Part shown: in pieces, positions 17,179 through 25,639 of the stretch
Numbering within the stretch: position 1 is the stretch's first letter
Layout of the letters: every line of letters begins with the position of its first letter
Source of the DNA: Massilia sp. Root335
GTDB taxonomy: Bacteria; Pseudomonadota; Gammaproteobacteria; Burkholderiales; Burkholderiaceae_D
DNA: 64,000 nt
Direction of reading: 5' to 3'
Assembly: GCF_001425685.1 (NCBI RefSeq)
Contig: NZ_LMCY01000033.1
Coordinates: 12,339-76,338 of the forward strand
Translations under genes and position numbers: made by a program
The notes under the pieces: model-generated
Databases searched by the model: none
Told to the model about the DNA's origin: nothing
The model's input: only the letters and a program-made list of their open reading frames with translations

Positions 17179-17970
17179 TCAGCGCTGCGCGAAAAACGCC
17201 GACGGCGAACAGCCGAACGTCTTGCGGAACATGTGCGAAAAGGCCGACTGGCTCGTATAGCCCAGTTGTTCCGCCACGCGCGCGAGCGGCATGCCGCGCG
17301 CGATCAGCGGCGCCGCGTGCGCCAGGCGCACCTGCTGGCGCCACTGGCTGAACGGCATCCCCAGCTCTTTTTCGAACAACCGCGCCAGCGTGCGTTCGGA
17401 CGCGCCGACCTGGCGCGCCCAGTCCGCCAGCGTGTGCGCGGCGCCGGGCTCGTCGAGCAGGCGCTCGCACAGGCTCTGCAGGCGCTTGTCGCGCGGCAGC
17501 GGCACGCGGATCGGCAGCGCGGGCGCGCGCGCCAGCTCGTCCAGCATCAGTTCCGACAGCAGGCTCGCGCGCGCCGACGGTGCCAAAGGCGGCAGCTGTT
17601 CCAGCGCGAGGATCAGCTCGCGCAGCAGGGTCGACACGTCCAGCACGCGGCAATCCTCGCCGGGGAACGGCGTGCGCGCGGCGTGGATGCGTACCGGCCG
17701 CAGCCGCACGGGTTCGAGCACCGTGACCTCGTGCACGACGCCGGGCGCGGTCCAGATGGCGCGCGACGGCGGCACGATCCAGCTGCTGCCGGCCGCCGTC
17801 AGGCGGATCACGCCCTCGCGCGCATACGTGAGCTGGCCGAACGGATGCGTATGGGGCGCCACGTTGTCGGCGGCTTCCAGGTCGCGCGCCGTCAGCGTGA
17901 CGGGGCGCTCGGGCGTCGGATCGAAGCAGTCCGGCAAGGGCTGCGTATGGTGCACGACGGGGATGCTCAT
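17179..17970 (-). CDS. AraC family transcriptional regulator with cupin sensor
   Basis: Regulator of 263 residues: an N-terminal cupin-like sensor with the metal-type motif HTHPFGQLTYAREGVI near residue 40 and a C-terminal pair of helix-turn-helix units (HTLADWARQVGASERTLARL and PLARVAEQLGYTSQSAFSHM). It is divergent from the Fsr-like MFS transporter at 18060, with 89 bases between the starts, so it probably controls that efflux gene in response to its substrate. The inducer cannot be read from the sequence. Confidence 0.92.
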   Translation of the reverse strand: MSIPVVHHTQPLPDCFDPTPERPVTLTARDLEAADNVAPHTHPFGQLTYAREGVIRLTAAGSSWIVPPSRAIWTAPGVVHEVTVLEPVRLRPVRIHAARTPFPGEDCRVLDVSTLLRELILALEQLPPLAPSARASLLSELMLDELARAPALPIRVPLPRDKRLQSLCERLLDEPGAAHTLADWARQVGASERTLARLFEKELGMPFSQWRQQVRLAHAAPLIARGMPLARVAEQLGYTSQSAFSHMFRKTFGCSPSAFFAQR

Positions 17971-18059
17971 GGATGTCCGGTTCTCGACAAATTTTGTCCT
18001 GCTATCGTAATTCAGACGTGGTCGGTTTGCCTACACTGGTCTTTTCTTCTGGAGTCAAT

Positions 18060-19295
18060 ATGTCCCAAGACAGCACCCTGCGCAGCGACGCGCGCGTGAT
18101 CGGCCTGGTCGGCCTGGCCCACGGCACGTCGCACTTTTATCACCTGATCCTGGCCGCGCTGTTTCCCTGGCTGAAGCCCGCGTTCGGTCTCAGCTATGCG
18201 GAGCTGGGGTTGCTGCTGACGGCGTTCTTCGTCGTGTCCGGCGTCGGCCAGGCGCTGGCCGGCTTCGTCGTCGACCGCGTGGGCGCGCGCCGTGTGCTGT
18301 TCTTCGGCATGGCGATGCTGGGCCTGTCGGCGCTCGTGCTGTCGGCGGCCGGCAGCTACGCGGCGCTGATGGCCGGCGCGCTGCTGGCCGGCGTCGGCAA
18401 CAGCATCTTCCACCCGGCCGACTACACGCTGCTGAACCAGCGCGTCTCGCGCGCCCGCCTGGCGCACGGCTTTTCCGTGCACGGCATCAGCGGCAATATC
18501 GGCTGGGCAGCGGCGCCGCTGTTCATGACGACGGTCGCCGCGCTGTCCAGCTGGCGCATGGCGCTCGCGTACGCCGCGATCCTGCCGTTCTGCGTGCTGG
18601 GCATCCTGTTCCTGAACCGCGCGCACCTGCGTCCGGAACCGAAGCCGGCCGCGGCGTCCATCGACGCTGCCGGGGAGGGCGCCGGCACGTTGTCCTTCCT
18701 GCGCCTGCGCGCCGTGTGGATGTGCTTCGCGTTCTTCTTCCTGACGGCGGTGTCGCTGGGCGGCATCCAGGCGTTCGCGTCGATCGGCCTGATGCAGTTG
18801 TACGGCATCTCGCGCGCGCTGGCGACCGGCGCGTACACCGCATACATGCTGGCGTCCGCCGTCGGCATGCTGCTGGGCGGCTTCGTGGGCGTGCGTGCGA
18901 CCGGCGCGGGCCGCCAGGACCACGACCGCACGGTCGCCATCGCCTTCGCCGTGGCCGCCGCGCTGGCGCTGCTGCTGGGCGCGGCCGTCGTGCCGGACTG
19001 GCTGGCGCTGCCGCTGATGGCGCTCATCGGCTTCTTCTCGGGCGTGGCGGGACCGTCGCGCGACCTGATGATCCGCGCGGCCGCGCCGAAGAACGCCACC
19101 GGGCGCGTGTACGGCGTCGTCTATTCGGGTCTCGACAGCGGCCTGTCCGTGGGGCCGGCCATGTTCGGGCTCGTGATGGACGCGGGGCATCCCGGCTGGG
19201 TGTTCGCCGGGATCGCGCTGTTCCAGGCACTGGCGATCGCGACGGCGGTCGGCGTCGGCGGCGGAACGCGCGGCGCGCGCCTGCAGAACGCCTGA
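18060..19295 (+). CDS. MFS transporter, fosmidomycin-resistance (Fsr)-like
   Basis: Inner-membrane transporter of 411 residues with about 12 hydrophobic segments. The opening GLAHGTSHFYHLILAALFPW, then FGLSYAELGLLL and the motif GNSIFHPADYTLLNQRVS, match the Fsr-like branch of the MFS, mostly exporters of small antimicrobials. ATG 18060 is preceded by CTGGAG at good spacing; the frame is open 29 codons further upstream, but that part is not hydrophobic. The divergent AraC gene is the likely regulator. The substrate is unknown. Confidence 0.88.
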   Translation: MSQDSTLRSDARVIGLVGLAHGTSHFYHLILAALFPWLKPAFGLSYAELGLLLTAFFVVSGVGQALAGFVVDRVGARRVLFFGMAMLGLSALVLSAAGSYAALMAGALLAGVGNSIFHPADYTLLNQRVSRARLAHGFSVHGISGNIGWAAAPLFMTTVAALSSWRMALAYAAILPFCVLGILFLNRAHLRPEPKPAAASIDAAGEGAGTLSFLRLRAVWMCFAFFFLTAVSLGGIQAFASIGLMQLYGISRALATGAYTAYMLASAVGMLLGGFVGVRATGAGRQDHDRTVAIAFAVAAALALLLGAAVVPDWLALPLMALIGFFSGVAGPSRDLMIRAAAPKNATGRVYGVVYSGLDSGLSVGPAMFGLVMDAGHPGWVFAGIALFQALAIATAVGVGGGTRGARLQNA

Positions 19296-19319
19296 CTGGT
19301 GTTCGGCATCCGCGAGGTC

Positions 19320-19339
19320 GTCGCGCGCTGGCGCGCGAC
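19320..19339. terminator. possible bidirectional hairpin between convergent genes
   Basis: GTCGCGCG (19320-19327) and CGCGCGAC (19332-19339) form an 8-bp stem with a four-base loop, between the MFS stop at 19295 and the stop of the leftward lipoprotein gene at 19344. There is no T-tract on either strand, so it is at best a weak or Rho-assisted terminator. Confidence 0.35.
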
Positions 19340-19343
19340 CCCG

Positions 19344-20831
19344 TCAGTGTTGGAGCTCGGTATCGTCATACAACTGCCGGACGAATTCCAGAAACTCGTC
19401 CCCCATGATTTCAGAGTGTCCGGGGATCAGGCTGGCATCGGTTCGTATATTCCATACCAGCGAATTAGGGTCGCGATTTTGCCTTGGGTCCGATTGCTTC
19501 AGCTGGACGAGTCGCACGCCGCCGCAAAAATCCCGGACCCACGGCCTCAGCAAACCGTTGTCCTGCGTGTATTGGTTGAAAAACCGCGCGGAATTTTCGA
19601 CTTCGATTGCCTTGTTCTTCAGGATTTGGTCCTTGTCGCTGGAACTCAACGGCCCCGGTTTTTGCCAGCCCGGGCACGGTTCGGAAGCGATCCTGATTAA
19701 TTCATGGGTTTGATACAGCTCGATATGGCCATGCGTGTGTGTCATGGCTTCATTCTGTTCTTCGGAAGTGACCGGGCGTTCAAAGATGCTGTTGAGAAAA
19801 CGACCGGCCGGGAACGCATCTTTCGTTGCGAGATCGGCGGTCGACGTGATCGTGACGAGTATCGGCGGTTGCGCGACCCGGTTCTTGTAATTGATCGCGG
19901 CCTGATGGACGGGCTGATATCGTACCGCTTCGAACGCTGGGTTGATGAGGACGATCATTTCTGCCGGACGCCGGTTGGCGACGCCTTTCGCTGCATGTTC
20001 CCGCCCGGTGGTATCGTCCTTTCCGTGCTGATCCAGTTGCGCGTCCAGGTCCCGTTCCGCGTTCAGCGTCGCCATGATCTGCCCGGACATTGCCGAATAC
20101 AGGATCCAGGCGCCGAAGCTGTGCCCGATCATCAATGTCCGCACCCTGCAGCCGCCGGTCGTCAACCTCCCTTCCCGGGGTGTCGCGCAGTCGGGGCTGG
20201 CGGTACGGCTATTGTAATATTGCTGAACGGTCCGCAGGCGGGCAAAGAGTTCCTGTACCGTTCCGTGGGAAACCCGCAGGGCGGCCGCTTTCCGCGACCA
20301 AAAACTGAGATTGATCAGCGGTCCTGGCAGGTTCCACGATTTTCCGCGCCAACCGACATAGATGCCGACCACTTTTCTCGGATTGTCCTTGCCGCCTCTC
20401 TCCAGCGTTCGTGCCGAGGCCAGCACTTGCCTGAAACGTTCCACGTCGCTATCGTCGCTGCGGGCGTCATGTTTCCACCCGTGGACGTACACAATGATGT
20501 TCAGGTAGCTGCTATTTTCATCCAGTAATTTGTCCAGGCGATTCATCAAATGATCGATCTGGTTTTGTGATGTATTTCCCGCAGTCGGCGATTCGTTGTC
20601 GAGCGTTGGCATCCAGCCCTGATCGTCGAATTCCACGAAATGAAGTTCATAACCTTGCCCCGTCTCGGGCGTGACATTCGAGCACCTTTCAAGCGTTCCG
20701 GCAGAATGGAGCGGGCATTCGACGTCGCCAACATCTACCAGCCGCGTTCGATATGGACGATCCGATGCGCAGCCGAACAAAAATACGCTTGCGATAACGC
20801 ACAGCAGCCATGTCTCGATATGCGATTTCAT
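19344..20831 (-). CDS. putative lipoprotein with alpha/beta-hydrolase fold
   Basis: Protein of 495 residues of unknown function. A lipoprotein signal (WLLCVIASVFLFGCASD) places the lipidated Cys near residue 21, so it is probably tethered to a membrane in the periplasm. The body has an alpha/beta-hydrolase look: IIVYVHGWKHDA, then VVGIYVGWRGKS, then the nucleophile elbow LMIGHSFGAWIL, with later LINPAFEA and HTHGHIELY for possible acid and His. A lipase or esterase role is possible. ATG 20831 is preceded by GGAG. Base composition is visibly lower in G+C than its neighbours and A+T-rich DNA lies upstream, which suggests horizontal acquisition. Confidence 0.75.
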   Translation of the reverse strand: MKSHIETWLLCVIASVFLFGCASDRPYRTRLVDVGDVECPLHSAGTLERCSNVTPETGQGYELHFVEFDDQGWMPTLDNESPTAGNTSQNQIDHLMNRLDKLLDENSSYLNIIVYVHGWKHDARSDDSDVERFRQVLASARTLERGGKDNPRKVVGIYVGWRGKSWNLPGPLINLSFWSRKAAALRVSHGTVQELFARLRTVQQYYNSRTASPDCATPREGRLTTGGCRVRTLMIGHSFGAWILYSAMSGQIMATLNAERDLDAQLDQHGKDDTTGREHAAKGVANRRPAEMIVLINPAFEAVRYQPVHQAAINYKNRVAQPPILVTITSTADLATKDAFPAGRFLNSIFERPVTSEEQNEAMTHTHGHIELYQTHELIRIASEPCPGWQKPGPLSSSDKDQILKNKAIEVENSARFFNQYTQDNGLLRPWVRDFCGGVRLVQLKQSDPRQNRDPNSLVWNIRTDASLIPGHSEIMGDEFLEFVRQLYDDTELQH

Positions 20832-21292
20832 TTTCGCTCCATGCTTCGTGAGAGAAATTTCCGAAACGGCGAGCGCATAAGCGCGATGCATAAACGGCTC
20901 CTCATTTTATTGAAGAGTAACTATTGCGCAGTCTAAATAATTTTATGTATCGAGATTTTTAAATTCGTTCAGCGTCAGTCTATTGCCTAATCAATCCGCC
21001 GATCGCAGAATATTTTTTTGTGTGCGATAAAAGATACAAGGACCATCGAAAAATTCCGATAGAAAATTTTTTATAATGGTCTCAGTCCGAAAACAATTGG
21101 CGTCGACATACGATTATCGCGATAACGCCGCCATTCCACCGCTGCCGGCAAAGGCGGCGACATACTGGCCGTCCTCCTTGGGCAAGGCACCGATCGGGGA
21201 TGCGCACCATGAGCGGCCGATGCCCGGTCGGTTCGAAATCCTGCAACTAACCGACATGCCGGCGCGGTGATATGCCGCCTCATGCGCAGGCA
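20832..21292. other. A+T-rich intergenic region without recognised genes
   Basis: About 460 bases between the divergent lipoprotein and marR genes. The left half (20880-21080) is strongly A+T-rich, with runs such as TATTTTTTTG and TTTTTTATAAT, and TATAAT at 21072-21077 could be a -10 box without a good partner. Short frames at about 21071-21283 on either strand have no family resemblance and are not called. It may be a decayed insertion or a long regulatory region. Confidence 0.5.
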
Positions 21293-21321
21293 TTGAATTT
21301 ACATTAGCGCTAATGTATTAT
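21293..21321 (+). promoter_or_regulatory. marR promoter with palindromic operator in the spacer
   Basis: TTGAAT (-35, 21293-21298) and TATTAT (-10, 21316-21321) are separated by exactly 17 bases. The spacer is almost entirely filled by a perfect 16-bp palindrome, ACATTAGCGCTAATGT (21301-21316). A MarR dimer bound there would block RNA polymerase, giving autorepression. The expected start of transcription, about 7 bases after the -10, coincides with the ATG at 21328, so the mRNA may be leaderless. Confidence 0.75.
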
Positions 21322-21327
21322 GCGGAC

Positions 21328-21819
21328 ATGGACACCAGATCGAATCCCGGCCTCGGGGAACTGCTCCGCTACGTGGGCGAGCTCGTGGAACACGGGGCCG
21401 AGGAGCATTACCGCGCGCTGAGCCCCGGCTACCGCGCCCGCTACACGCCCGTGCTGCGCGCCCTGCACGCCGGCGCGCGCACCGTCACCGACATCACGGC
21501 GCGCACGCATCTGACGCAGGGTGCGATCAGCCAGACCGTGGCGCTGCTGGAGGACGACGGCCTGATCGCGCGCCACGCCGTCGACGATGCGCGCAAGAGC
21601 GGCATCCGCCTCACCGCGGCCGGGCGCGCGCTGGTCGCCCGGCTCGAACGCCACTGGACCGCGACGTTCGCCGCGATCGCCGCCCTCGAGGATGAAATCG
21701 GCCATCCGTTGCGGCGCGCGCTCGAAGCCGCGGCCGCGGCGCTGGAGCGCGACGGATTCGCGGCCCGCGTCACGGCCGCCAAGACCCGACTGAAAAAGGA
21801 GCATGTGCATGCCGACTGA
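21328..21819 (+). CDS. MarR family transcriptional regulator
   Basis: Winged-helix regulator of 163 residues: a dimerising helix at the N-terminus, the recognition helix region (VTDITARTHLTQGAISQTVA) and the wing (LLEDDGLIARHAVDDARKSG) ending in the MarR signature IRLTAAGRALV. ATG 21328 is preferred because an upstream ATG at 21313 lies inside the palindromic operator and before the -10 box. No Shine-Dalgarno precedes it, which fits a leaderless transcript. The 3' end overlaps the methyltransferase start by 11 bases, so the two genes form a coupled pair that is probably autorepressed. The ligand is unknown. Confidence 0.9.
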   Translation: MDTRSNPGLGELLRYVGELVEHGAEEHYRALSPGYRARYTPVLRALHAGARTVTDITARTHLTQGAISQTVALLEDDGLIARHAVDDARKSGIRLTAAGRALVARLERHWTATFAAIAALEDEIGHPLRRALEAAAAALERDGFAARVTAAKTRLKKEHVHAD

Positions 21820-22567
21820 CCATTCGCAGTCACGCAACTGGTTCGACGAGGGCGGCCGCGCGTACGCCCGCTTCCGTCCCGAGTATCCGCCGCGGCTCGC
21901 GGACTTCCTCGCCTCGAAGGCGCCCGAGCGCCGGCTCGCCGTCGACGTCGGCTGCGGCAACGGCCAGCTGACCCGGTTGCTGGCGGCGCATTTCGACAAG
22001 GTGGTCGGCCTCGACCCGAGCGCCGACCAGATCGCGAACGCCACGCCGGACGCGCGCATCGAGTATCGCTGCGCGCCGGCCGAACGGCTGCCGCTGGCGG
22101 ATGCGAGCGCGAGTCTGATCACGGCGGCCCAGGCGGCGCACTGGTTCGACCTGCCGGCGTTCTATCGCGAGGTGCGCCGGGTCGGCACGCCGGGCGCGGT
22201 CGTCGCGCTCATCAGCTACGGCGTGCTGACGCTCGAGGCGCGCTTCGACGCGCGCTTCCAGACGTTCTACCGCGACGAGATCGGCCCGTACTGGCCGCCG
22301 GAGCGCAAGCTGGTCGACACGGGGTACGCGACCATCGATTTTCCGTTCGCGGAGAGCGCCGCGCCGGCGCTCGACATCCGCCTCGACTGGCACCTGAACG
22401 AATTCATCGGTTATCTGCTGACCTGGTCCGCCGTGCGCAGCGCGCGCGAGGCCGGCAAGGAAGGGTTGCTGATCGACTTCGCCAACGACATCGCGGATGC
22501 GTGGGGCGACCCGAACATCAGGCGCACCGTTCGCTGGCCCATCAATATGCGCATCGGGACGCTGTAA
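21809..22567 (+). CDS. class I SAM-dependent methyltransferase
   Basis: Methyltransferase of 252 residues with the SAM-binding glycine motif AVDVGCGNGQLTRLLAAHF near residue 40, the acidic loop VGLDPSADQI, and motif LITAAQAAHWFDLPAFYREV. It resembles the Methyltransf_11 group (UbiE-like), often acting on small molecules such as trans-aconitate. ATG 21809 is used because GGAG lies 7 bases upstream; the earlier in-frame ATG at 21803 is too close to it. It overlaps the end of marR and is expected to be co-regulated; the MarR ligand may be the substrate or product. Confidence 0.9.
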   Translation: MPTDHSQSRNWFDEGGRAYARFRPEYPPRLADFLASKAPERRLAVDVGCGNGQLTRLLAAHFDKVVGLDPSADQIANATPDARIEYRCAPAERLPLADASASLITAAQAAHWFDLPAFYREVRRVGTPGAVVALISYGVLTLEARFDARFQTFYRDEIGPYWPPERKLVDTGYATIDFPFAESAAPALDIRLDWHLNEFIGYLLTWSAVRSAREAGKEGLLIDFANDIADAWGDPNIRRTVRWPINMRIGTL

Positions 22568-22581
22568 CGGGCCGCCGGGCG

Positions 22582-23055
22582 TCAGCGCAGCTTGCCCACG
22601 ATGTCCGGGCCGACCGCCAGGCGCACGAACGGCGCCGGGTCGTCGTCGCCCTTGCTGGCGATCCAGAACACGCTGGCCTTGCGGATCTTCCAGTCCTGCG
22701 CCGTCCCGGAAAAGATCAGCGACGCCACGTGGCCGAGCACCGGCTGGTGCCCGACGACGACGACGGTATGGCGGTTGGCCGGCCAGCCGGCCGCTTCCAG
22801 GATGCGTTCCGCCGTCGAATCCGTATTCAGCGCTTCCGCGGTCGTGAATTTGCGGCCCAGCGCCTGCGCCGTCTGCACGCAGCGCGCGGCCGGGCTGGAG
22901 AGGATGCGGCAGTGCGAGGGCAGCTGGCGGTCGAGCCACGCGCCCATGCGCGAGGCGTGGCGCGCGCCCTTTGCCGTCAGCTCGCGCAACTGGTCGCCTG
23001 CGCGGTCCGCCGCGTGCGGCTCAGCCTCGGCGTGGCGCCACAGGATCAGTTCCAT
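22582..23055 (-). CDS. sixA: phosphohistidine phosphatase SixA
   Basis: Histidine phosphatase superfamily protein of 157 residues. The catalytic RHA motif (ELILWRHAEAEP, Arg7-His8) is at the N-terminus, with ILSSPAARCVQTAQ and VVVGHQPVLGH further on. SixA removes phosphate from His residues of phosphotransfer proteins, such as ArcB in Escherichia coli or PTS components. Its start overlaps the end of ppk1 by 35 bases, so they are one leftward transcription unit; this linkage recurs in betaproteobacteria, but its reason is not established. Confidence 0.9.
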   Translation of the reverse strand: MELILWRHAEAEPHAADRAGDQLRELTAKGARHASRMGAWLDRQLPSHCRILSSPAARCVQTAQALGRKFTTAEALNTDSTAERILEAAGWPANRHTVVVVGHQPVLGHVASLIFSGTAQDWKIRKASVFWIASKGDDDPAPFVRLAVGPDIVGKLR

Positions 23056-25180
23056 GGTCGTTCTCCTTGTTGTGCGCGTGGGCGCTGCTCTGCGCGCCCA
23101 GCGTGTCCATCAGGAACTGCTGGGCGCCGAAGGCCGACTGGCTCCCGCGCGCCTTGCGGCGCCGCGAACGGCCGTCGCTGCCCAGTTCCCAGGCGTTGAC
23201 GTTGTCCTTCAAATAGACCTGCAGGCCCTCGCGCAACACGCGTTTTTTCAGCGCGGGCGAGCGGATGGGGAACGCGACTTCGACGCGGCGGAACAGGTTG
23301 CGGTTCATCCAGTCGGCGCTGCCGAGGTAGACATCGTTCTTGAGATTGTTGCGGAAGTAGTAGATGCGCGTGTGCTCGAGGAAGCGGCCGACGATGGACC
23401 GCACGCGGATGTTGTCCGACAGCCCCGGCACGCCGGGCCGCAGCGAGCACGCGCCGCGCACGATCAGGTCGATGCGCACGCCGTCGCCGGACGCTTCGTA
23501 CAGCGCGCGGATCACGGATTCGTCGGTCAGTGAATTCATCTTGGCGATGATGCGCGCCGGCTTGCCTTCGCGCGCGATCGCGGCTTCCTGGCGGATCGCC
23601 TTCACGATCTCCTTCTGCAGCGTGAACGGCGCCAGCCACATGGCCGCCAGCTGCGTCGGCCGCGTCAGGCTCGTGAGGTGGATGAACACTTCGTTGACGT
23701 CGGCCGTGATCTCCTCGTCCGCCGTGAGCAGGCCGAAGTCCGTGTAGAAGCGGGCCGTCGTCGGGTTGTAGTTGCCGGTGCCGAGGTGGGCGTAGCGGCG
23801 CAGGCCGTCCGGCTCGCGGCGCAGCACGAGCGCCATCTTCGCGTGCGTCTTGAGGCCCACGACGCCGTACACGACCTGGGCGCCGGCTTCCTCCAGCCGC
23901 TCGGCCCAGTTGATGTTCGCCTCTTCGTCGAAGCGCGCCATCAGTTCGACGATGACGGTGACTTCCTTGCCGCGCAGGGCCGCGTTGATCAGGGAATCCA
24001 TCAGCTCCGAATTCGAACCCGCGCGGTAGATCGTCTGCTTGATCGCGACGACGTTCGGATCGGTCGCGGCGCAGCGCACGAAGTCGATCACGGGCTGGAA
24101 CGACTGGTACGGATGGTGCAGCAGCACGTCCTGCTTGCGCAGCACGGCGAACGTGTCGTGCGCGTTCACGAGCTTGGCCGGGAAGCCCGGCAGATAGGGC
24201 GCGAATTTCAGGTCCGGACGCGCATTGCTGTTGACGATCTCCAGCAGGCGCCCCATGTTGACGGGCCCGTCGACGGTGAACAGGCGCGAGCGGTCGATCG
24301 AGAACTGGTCGAGCAGGAAGTCGGCGAGGTGCTTGGGACAGCCGCGTGCCACTTCCAGCCGCACGGCGAAGCCGTAGTTGCGGCTATGGAGTTCGCTCTG
24401 CAGCGCCTGGCGCAGGTTCTTGACCTCTTCCTCGTCCACCCACAGGTCGCTGTTGCGGGTGACGCGGAACTGCGAGTACGACACGATCTCGCGTCCCGTG
24501 AACAGGTCCGCCATATGCGCCTGGATGACGGACGTCAGCAGGCAGTACGACGCCCCCGGCTTGTCCGACAGCTCGTCCGGCAGGCGGATGAGCCGCGGCA
24601 GCACGCGCGGCGCCTTCATGATCGCGATGCCCGAGCCGCGCCCGAACGCATCCTTCCCGGCCAGCTCGATGATGAAATTCAGGCTCTTGTTGATCACGCG
24701 CGGGAACGGATGCGCCGGATCGAGGCCGACCGGCGTGAGCAGGGGCCGCACCTCCTTGTCGAAGTACTGCTTGACCCAGGCCTTCTGCGCCGCGTTGCGG
24801 TCCGAGCGGCGCAGCAGGTGGATGCCATTGGCGGACAGCTGCGGCAGGATCTGGGCGTTGAGCAGCGCATACTGGCGCCCGATGATCTGGCGGCATTCCT
24901 CGCTGGCGCCTTCCAGGTCGGCCTGCCCGGGATCGGGCCCGCCATGGGCCTGGTGCTGCGCCAGCAGGCTCGCGACGCGCACCTCGAAGAATTCGTCGAG
25001 GTTGCTCGAGACGATGGTGAGGAAGCGCAGGCGTTCGAGCAGGGGGACGGACGCATCCTCGGCCTGTTCGAGCACGCGGCGGTTGAACTCGAGCAGGGAC
25101 AGTTCCCGGTTGAGGAACAGCTGCGGGCTATCGGCCGGAAGCGCGGCAAGGGCCTCGTCCGTCTTCAACTTCATATCCAT
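23021..25180 (-). CDS. ppk1: polyphosphate kinase 1
   Basis: Enzyme of 719 residues, normal length, that reversibly builds polyphosphate from ATP. The N-terminal helical domain (FLNRELSLLEFNRRVLEQA, VSSNLDEFFEVRVA) is followed by the head domain and two catalytic phospholipase-D-like domains. The phospho-accepting His is expected in KTHAKMALVLRRE (near residue 445) and the second catalytic His in FLEHTRIYYF (near 603). ATG 25180 (MDMKLKTD) is chosen although no Shine-Dalgarno is clear; a TTG at 25207 and an ATG at 25174 are alternatives. It overlaps sixA. With ppx at 11823 the window encodes both synthesis and breakdown of polyphosphate. Confidence 0.95.
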   Translation of the reverse strand: MDMKLKTDEALAALPADSPQLFLNRELSLLEFNRRVLEQAEDASVPLLERLRFLTIVSSNLDEFFEVRVASLLAQHQAHGGPDPGQADLEGASEECRQIIGRQYALLNAQILPQLSANGIHLLRRSDRNAAQKAWVKQYFDKEVRPLLTPVGLDPAHPFPRVINKSLNFIIELAGKDAFGRGSGIAIMKAPRVLPRLIRLPDELSDKPGASYCLLTSVIQAHMADLFTGREIVSYSQFRVTRNSDLWVDEEEVKNLRQALQSELHSRNYGFAVRLEVARGCPKHLADFLLDQFSIDRSRLFTVDGPVNMGRLLEIVNSNARPDLKFAPYLPGFPAKLVNAHDTFAVLRKQDVLLHHPYQSFQPVIDFVRCAATDPNVVAIKQTIYRAGSNSELMDSLINAALRGKEVTVIVELMARFDEEANINWAERLEEAGAQVVYGVVGLKTHAKMALVLRREPDGLRRYAHLGTGNYNPTTARFYTDFGLLTADEEITADVNEVFIHLTSLTRPTQLAAMWLAPFTLQKEIVKAIRQEAAIAREGKPARIIAKMNSLTDESVIRALYEASGDGVRIDLIVRGACSLRPGVPGLSDNIRVRSIVGRFLEHTRIYYFRNNLKNDVYLGSADWMNRNLFRRVEVAFPIRSPALKKRVLREGLQVYLKDNVNAWELGSDGRSRRRKARGSQSAFGAQQFLMDTLGAQSSAHAHNKENDHGTDPVAPRRG

Positions 25181-25639
25181 TTTTCGGAAAAATTTCACTC
25201 GTGGCAACAGAGTGTAGAAGCCGATTATGACGAGATTGTGACAGAGAACGGGTTTTCGGGGCGCGCAATGTTACCGAAATGCATTTTGGATAAAGTCCTG
25301 TCATAAACACGCTCGGACTGGCGGGCGGCGCAGGCCGGCCGTTCATTGCCACGACCGCGAATCGCCACTCGGTGGTTCGCAAGCCAGCGCTCTCGCGAGG
25401 CCGCTGCCGTTTCCTGTTGTTTCTCAATGGTAATCACAACCGTTCTGTCACGATAACGAGCTGTTTGCTGCTTCCCTGCCACTTTCCCATGCAAGCCAGG
25501 CGACGACGTTTCAGGAGCCGCCCCGCCGACGGGCACGAAACGATCGGGTTTGCATTGCGGCGGCGTGCGCTGGCTCTGTTTTATTCCGTTGTTTGCGGTC
25601 TTCTCTTGACGATTGAATAGAGATAAGGCAACCCTTCCA
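25181..25639. other. intergenic region before the VgrG fragment
   Basis: About 460 bases between divergent ppk1 and the VgrG-like gene, of mixed base composition. No open frame with family character was seen; a 82-codon frame at 25372-25620 is basic and Arg-rich and not convincing. A TTGACG hexamer near 25606 is a possible -35 for the VgrG gene, but no matching -10 was found. The region marks the left border of the low-G+C island. Confidence 0.45.

Noticed and set aside
21076-21270. 64-codon frame in the A+T-rich gap before marR
   Set aside because: No ribosome-binding site, no family resemblance, and a competing minus-strand frame of equal quality.
25372-25620. 82-codon frame before the VgrG remnant
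   Set aside because: Basic, Arg-rich translation without domain or ribosome-binding site.
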